In this document: positions 6,478-10,000 of the stretch, piece after piece
How the letters are laid out: every line of letters starts with the position of its first letter
Numbering within the stretch: the first letter of the stretch is position 1
From: Anaerolinea sp.
GTDB lineage: Bacteria; Chloroflexota; Anaerolineae; Anaerolineales; Anaerolineaceae
NCBI GenBank assembly: GCA_020216845.1
Contig: JAIWNK010000047.1
Coordinates: 1 to 10,000 of the forward strand
DNA: 10,000 nt
Reading direction: 5' to 3'
Notes under the pieces: model-generated
Databases searched by the model: none
Seen by the model: only the letters and a program-made list of their open reading frames with translations
What the model was told of the DNA's origin: nothing
Made by a program: the position numbers and the translations under genes

Positions 6478-7961
6478 AACAGCTTTTCTTGCCGGCGCTG
6501 CTGCTTGGCCTGCTGTGCGCCTGCACCCTGAGCACCCCCTCCGCCCCCACGGAACTGCCGCCCCCGCTTCCATCCGCACCGACCCTCACCGCCTCGCCGG
6601 CGGGCATTTCCCCGCCGGCGACATCTCCCCCGCCCGTCAACAAACATCAACGCCTATCGCCGCAAGCGCTGCATTACCTGGGCGCCTTTCGGCTGCCCGG
6701 CGGTGAAGACCGCCCACAAACCTTTGCCTATGGCGGCAACGCCATGACCTTCAACCCACAGGGCGACCCCAACGGCGCGGCCGATGGCTTCTCTGGCTCG
6801 CTGTTCATCAGCGGACACGATCGCATGCCCTATGGCGAACTGCCCGATGGCGGTCAAATTGCCGAGGTGACCATCCCGGCGCCGGCGCGCGCCGGCGCTG
6901 TTGCCGACCTGCCGCAGGGCAGCTTTGTGCAAGGCTTTCACAACGTGCTCAGCAGTCATTTCGTCCGCCTGGATGAGATTCCACGCCTGGGTCTGCTCTA
7001 TCTGGATGTTCCACAAACCGGCCCGCAGATTCATGTTGCCTATGGTCAGCATTTCGAAACCGACCCACCCTCGGCCACACATGGTTGGTTTTCCCCCAAC
7101 CTGGCCGCCCCGCATTTTGAGGGCGAATGGTCGCTTGCCGACACCTCGTTTTACAGCAGCAACGATTATCTGCTTGCCATCCCAACGAATTGGGCAGCGA
7201 CGTTTACCCATGGCAGCATGATCGGCACCGGTCGTTTTCGCGATGGCGGCTGGAGCGGCATGGGGCCGGCCCTATTTGCCTACCGCCCTTGGGACGAAAA
7301 CGGTCAGCCGCCGCCCAATGGCGCAACCTTGCCTGCGATTGCACTGCTGCACTATGACAGTTCGCTGGAGGGTGAAGATTTCAGCCGCGCCCTGGCTGGC
7401 TATCAGCACCCGGATGAGTGGAACGGCGGCGCCTGGGTGCAAACCGCAGCCGGGCAACAGGCATTGCTCTTTGTCGGCAGCAAAAGCAACGGCGAAAAAT
7501 ATTGGTATGGCTACCTCAACCCACAGGGGGCGCAGGCCGTGTGCGTGGATCGCAACATCCAAGACTTCCCCACCTGCCGCATGGCCGATGGATCGCTCTG
7601 CCCGCCTGAAGATTTCTCCGGCTGCTGTGATGAAGTGGCCGGCAATTGCGCCTCGCTGCGCGGTTGGTGGAGCAACCGTTTCGATGCACAGATCCTCTTC
7701 TATGATACCGATGACCTGGCACGCGTGGCAACGGGCGAATGGCAGCCGTGGCAGCCACAACCCTACGCCCATTTGGATATTGATGAAACCCTGTTCCTCA
7801 ACGCGCCAGAAGGAGAGCAGATTTCGGTCGGTTGGGGCGAACAGCGCCGTTACCGCATTGGCGCCGTGGCCTTCGATCCGCAACATGCGCGGCTTTACAT
7901 TCTGGAATTGTTTGCCGATGGCGCCAAACCGGTTGTACACGTCTGGCAGATCACCGAATAG
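6474..7961 (+). CDS. Lipoprotein of unknown function, possible beta-propeller, with Cys-rich insertion
   Basis: The 495-residue protein starts at ATG 6474, which overlaps the preceding stop (ATGA), so translation is coupled; an in-frame start 27 bp upstream would lie inside the previous gene and lengthen the signal. Residues 1-17 are a lipoprotein signal peptide with lipobox LCAC (lipidated Cys17). A Pro/Ser/Thr-rich linker follows (18-56). The body (57-495) begins LHYLGAFRLPGG and contains repeated beta-strand-like segments (FAYGGNAMTFNPQGD, SLFISGHDRMPYGE, LLYLDVP, YLLAIPTNW, LLFVGSKSNG, RIGAVAFDPQHARLYILELF) suggesting a propeller-like fold. Residues 357-392 hold six cysteines. I do not recognise a catalytic signature. 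Coupling to the SGNH-like/carbohydrate-binding protein suggests a joint role at the cell surface, perhaps in polysaccharide handling; that is inference. No terminator is seen; the gene meets a convergent gene 6 bp later. Confidence 0.85.
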   Translation: MKQLFLPALLLGLLCACTLSTPSAPTELPPPLPSAPTLTASPAGISPPATSPPPVNKHQRLSPQALHYLGAFRLPGGEDRPQTFAYGGNAMTFNPQGDPNGAADGFSGSLFISGHDRMPYGELPDGGQIAEVTIPAPARAGAVADLPQGSFVQGFHNVLSSHFVRLDEIPRLGLLYLDVPQTGPQIHVAYGQHFETDPPSATHGWFSPNLAAPHFEGEWSLADTSFYSSNDYLLAIPTNWAATFTHGSMIGTGRFRDGGWSGMGPALFAYRPWDENGQPPPNGATLPAIALLHYDSSLEGEDFSRALAGYQHPDEWNGGAWVQTAAGQQALLFVGSKSNGEKYWYGYLNPQGAQAVCVDRNIQDFPTCRMADGSLCPPEDFSGCCDEVAGNCASLRGWWSNRFDAQILFYDTDDLARVATGEWQPWQPQPYAHLDIDETLFLNAPEGEQISVGWGEQRRYRIGAVAFDPQHARLYILELFADGAKPVVHVWQITE

Positions 7962-7967
7962 GCTCGT

Positions 7968-10000
7968 CTACGAACGGCCTTGCTCATGCCAAATCCGCAC
8001 ACAATTGCGCCCGGCCTCTTTGGCCTGATACATCGCCCGGTCGGCGCGGCTCAGCAAATCATCCAGCGAATAGCCCTCAGCTGACTGAACGCCGCCCACA
8101 CTAATCGTGACTGCAATTCGCGTCCCGTCATATTCCATGGGGCGCTCACCAACGGCTGCGACAAGCCGGGTGGCAATCTGTTGCAACAATTCTGCACTGG
8201 CACAGGGCAGCAAGACAACGAATTCTTCACCGCCATAGCGCGCAAGGATATCATCCGGGTATAAGTTCGTGCGCAACCGGGCGGCAACTTCACGCAGCAC
8301 AGCATCCCCCGCCAAATGGCCATAGCGATCGTTGACCATTTTGAAATGATCAATGTCAATCATCAACACAGAAATGCAGTCATTTTGCGTGTGGAATTTT
8401 TCGGCCTCAAGGAAAAAGCCGCGCCGGTTGAGCAAAGATGTCAACGGATCGGTGACGGTGAGCATTTCCAGTTTGGCCTCGGCCAATTTGCGGGCGGTAA
8501 TATCTTCCTTGATGGCCACATAATGGGTAATGTTGCCCTGCTTATCAAGGATCGGCGCAATGACCGACAATTCCCAATACACCTCACCATTTTTGCGGCG
8601 GTTGATCAACTCCCCGCGCCAGGCCTGTCTAGCGGTCAAAGTTGCCCACATCTCCGCAAAACGCTCAGGAGGCGTCTGACCCGATTGCAAAAGCCGGGGG
8701 TTCTTACCTTTCACCTCCTCCAGGGTATAGCCGGTGACGCGCGTGAAGGATTCGTTGACGTATTCAATTTCGGCTTGCGGCGAGGTGATGATAATGATGC
8801 TGGGGCTCTGTTCAACAACCACAGAAAGTTTGCGTAGCTCCTCATTGGCCATCAATAAATTGGCAGTACGATCTGCAACGCGCATTTCCAGGTTGCGAAG
8901 CAAATCATTCAAAGCAAAGCCCATCCGATTAAAGGCGTCGGTCAAATAGCCAATTTCATCCTGAAATTGGACCGGAATGGGTTGATACCGCTGCTCTCGC
9001 TCAAAACGCTGCACGCCCTCCATCAGCCCCTTCAGCGGACGCGCAACCGTGATCAACATCATCAAAGGCAGCACAAACAGAAGCAGCCCATTGGCCAACA
9101 AAATTGTCCAAATCAAAGGCACAAGAAACTCGTGAATGTATTGACGAAAGGCACGATATTGATCATCCAACACAGCTTGTGGGCCACTGCGCAGGGGCAG
9201 CTGTGCCAACGAGACCGTTTGCGTGGCTTCAGACGCCGGCTTCAATCCAATGGCCCACACGGAGGCATCTGGACGTTCGTTAACTTGATAGAGCGGTCCG
9301 GCGGGCAAGCTATGATGGGTCAGATCAATTTGTCCATCCGCATATAAGACAACCTGAAAGGTATATTCCCGATCGCGAACATAATACGAGCGAACGCGGT
9401 TGTACGTTACAATCAGCCGATCTGCCTCCTGCCGCAAATAAATTCCACCTGGCGGATTGGGCTCCAACTCAAATTGTGAATAGAGCGCAAAAATGGCGGG
9501 GACTCTTGAGAAACGATGTTCCAGGCTTGGATAATCGGGTGGAGTGCCAAACGTCAACAGGCCATTATTGGCAACAAAAACCTGCGAATAGGTCTTGCCA
9601 TAAAACAGAAACGGAAATTCCACCACCGCAACCCGGGCAATAATCACTTGATCGCGCGCTGCATCATCAATAGAGAACGAGAGGGGATTGCCGATCTGTT
9701 TTTCAAACTGGAATGGAATTTCAATCACATCATAGCCGCCCAAAGAATTGGGCACGAAACGGATCGAGCGATGATCGGCAAGCGGCGCATGATATTGATC
9801 GGCGTAGGCCGGCGTCACTAGCCAGGCAACACCCCCTAACAACGCCAACAAAACCGTCAACACCGCACCAGAAAACTTCACCATCAGCGTGGTTGTCTCG
9901 GGGCGCGAAAGCAGATAGTTGAGGGCGAACAGAAACAGAACCGCCAAAATTCCAACCGATAAACTGACATGATACACAAGCGTGGATACCAAAGCATAAG
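7968..10000 (-). CDS. Membrane-bound diguanylate cyclase: extracellular sensor, HAMP, PAS and GGEEF domains (5' end at or beyond window edge)
   Basis: Synthesises cyclic di-GMP from two GTP at the inner face of the membrane. The frame stays open to base 10000; the first possible start inside is TTG at 9992, which I do not trust, so the gene is treated as partial. Numbering from that TTG: membrane segments at about 8-28 and 39-61; an extracellular region 62-286 containing FYGKTYSQVFVANNGLLTFG and a beta-rich part resembling NIDO-type domains; a third membrane segment 287-316; HAMP at about 317-370; a short coiled linker; PAS at about 391-500 ending in the PAC-like YVAIKEDITARK; and GGDEF at 508-670. 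The active-site loop is GGEEF (587-591, bases 8220-8234), with metal ligand Asp546 in MIDIDHFK. The inhibitory-site RxxD is YPDD (578-581), so feedback inhibition by c-di-GMP is probably lost. There is no EAL domain. It is convergent with the lipoprotein gene, so not in its operon. Confidence 0.93.
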   Translation of the reverse strand, partial: YALVSTLVYHVSLSVGILAVLFLFALNYLLSRPETTTLMVKFSGAVLTVLLALLGGVAWLVTPAYADQYHAPLADHRSIRFVPNSLGGYDVIEIPFQFEKQIGNPLSFSIDDAARDQVIIARVAVVEFPFLFYGKTYSQVFVANNGLLTFGTPPDYPSLEHRFSRVPAIFALYSQFELEPNPPGGIYLRQEADRLIVTYNRVRSYYVRDREYTFQVVLYADGQIDLTHHSLPAGPLYQVNERPDASVWAIGLKPASEATQTVSLAQLPLRSGPQAVLDDQYRAFRQYIHEFLVPLIWTILLANGLLLFVLPLMMLITVARPLKGLMEGVQRFEREQRYQPIPVQFQDEIGYLTDAFNRMGFALNDLLRNLEMRVADRTANLLMANEELRKLSVVVEQSPSIIIITSPQAEIEYVNESFTRVTGYTLEEVKGKNPRLLQSGQTPPERFAEMWATLTARQAWRGELINRRKNGEVYWELSVIAPILDKQGNITHYVAIKEDITARKLAEAKLEMLTVTDPLTSLLNRRGFFLEAEKFHTQNDCISVLMIDIDHFKMVNDRYGHLAGDAVLREVAARLRTNLYPDDILARYGGEEFVVLLPCASAELLQQIATRLVAAVGERPMEYDGTRIAVTISVGGVQSAEGYSLDDLLSRADRAMYQAKEAGRNCVRIWHEQGRS

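Noticed and set aside
8316..8837. Plus-strand open frame of 173 codons opposite the cyclase gene
   Set aside because: It lies antisense to the conserved PAS and GGDEF coding region and has no features of its own.
1..10000. CRISPR arrays, tRNA/rRNA genes, insertion sequences and integrase attachment sites
   Set aside because: No regularly spaced repeats, no cloverleaf-like or rRNA-like stretches, no transposase or integrase frame, and no clear direct repeats flanking the AT-rich island were seen by eye.

Overview
This window looks like chromosomal DNA of a bacterium, most likely a member of the Chloroflexota (Anaerolineae/Ardenticatenia type). That placement is an inference from high GC, proline-rich secreted proteins, and the style of the exported SGNH-like protein and GH65 enzyme. 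No rRNA or other marker gene is present to fix it.

Region 1 (1-2450, plus strand, GC-rich) is the end of a sugar-phosphorolysis operon. It holds the C-terminal four-fifths of a GH65 disaccharide phosphorylase whose stop codon overlaps the start of a beta-phosphoglucomutase gene (ATGA). Together they would turn an alpha-linked glucose disaccharide plus phosphate into beta-glucose 1-phosphate and then glucose 6-phosphate. A clear hairpin terminator follows at 2462-2509.

Region 2 (about 2510-4670, plus strand, distinctly AT-richer) is a two-gene cassette. It encodes a DarG-type macrodomain antitoxin and, 2 bp downstream, a DarT-type DNA ADP-ribosyltransferase toxin. It is likely an acquired DarTG-like anti-phage toxin-antitoxin module. 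Three features stand out: the order is antitoxin-first, the toxin carries an extra C-terminal domain of about 90 residues, and the antitoxin ends in a perfect sliding-clamp-binding pentapeptide (QLSLF). This is the most interesting part of the window.

Region 3 (4720-7961, plus strand, GC-rich again) is a two-gene operon for cell-surface proteins, with a strong sigma-70-like promoter at 4720-4748. The first gene encodes an exported SGNH-like protein with a carbohydrate-binding-like domain and a C-terminal anchor-like tail. The second, translationally coupled by another ATGA overlap, encodes a lipoprotein of unknown function with a cysteine-rich insertion.

Region 4 (7968-10000, minus strand) is a convergent gene for a membrane-bound diguanylate cyclase: extracellular sensor domain, HAMP, PAS and GGEEF. 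Its 5' end lies at or beyond the window edge. No tRNA, rRNA, CRISPR array, insertion sequence or transposase was seen. The longest stretch without a gene is 2451-2745.
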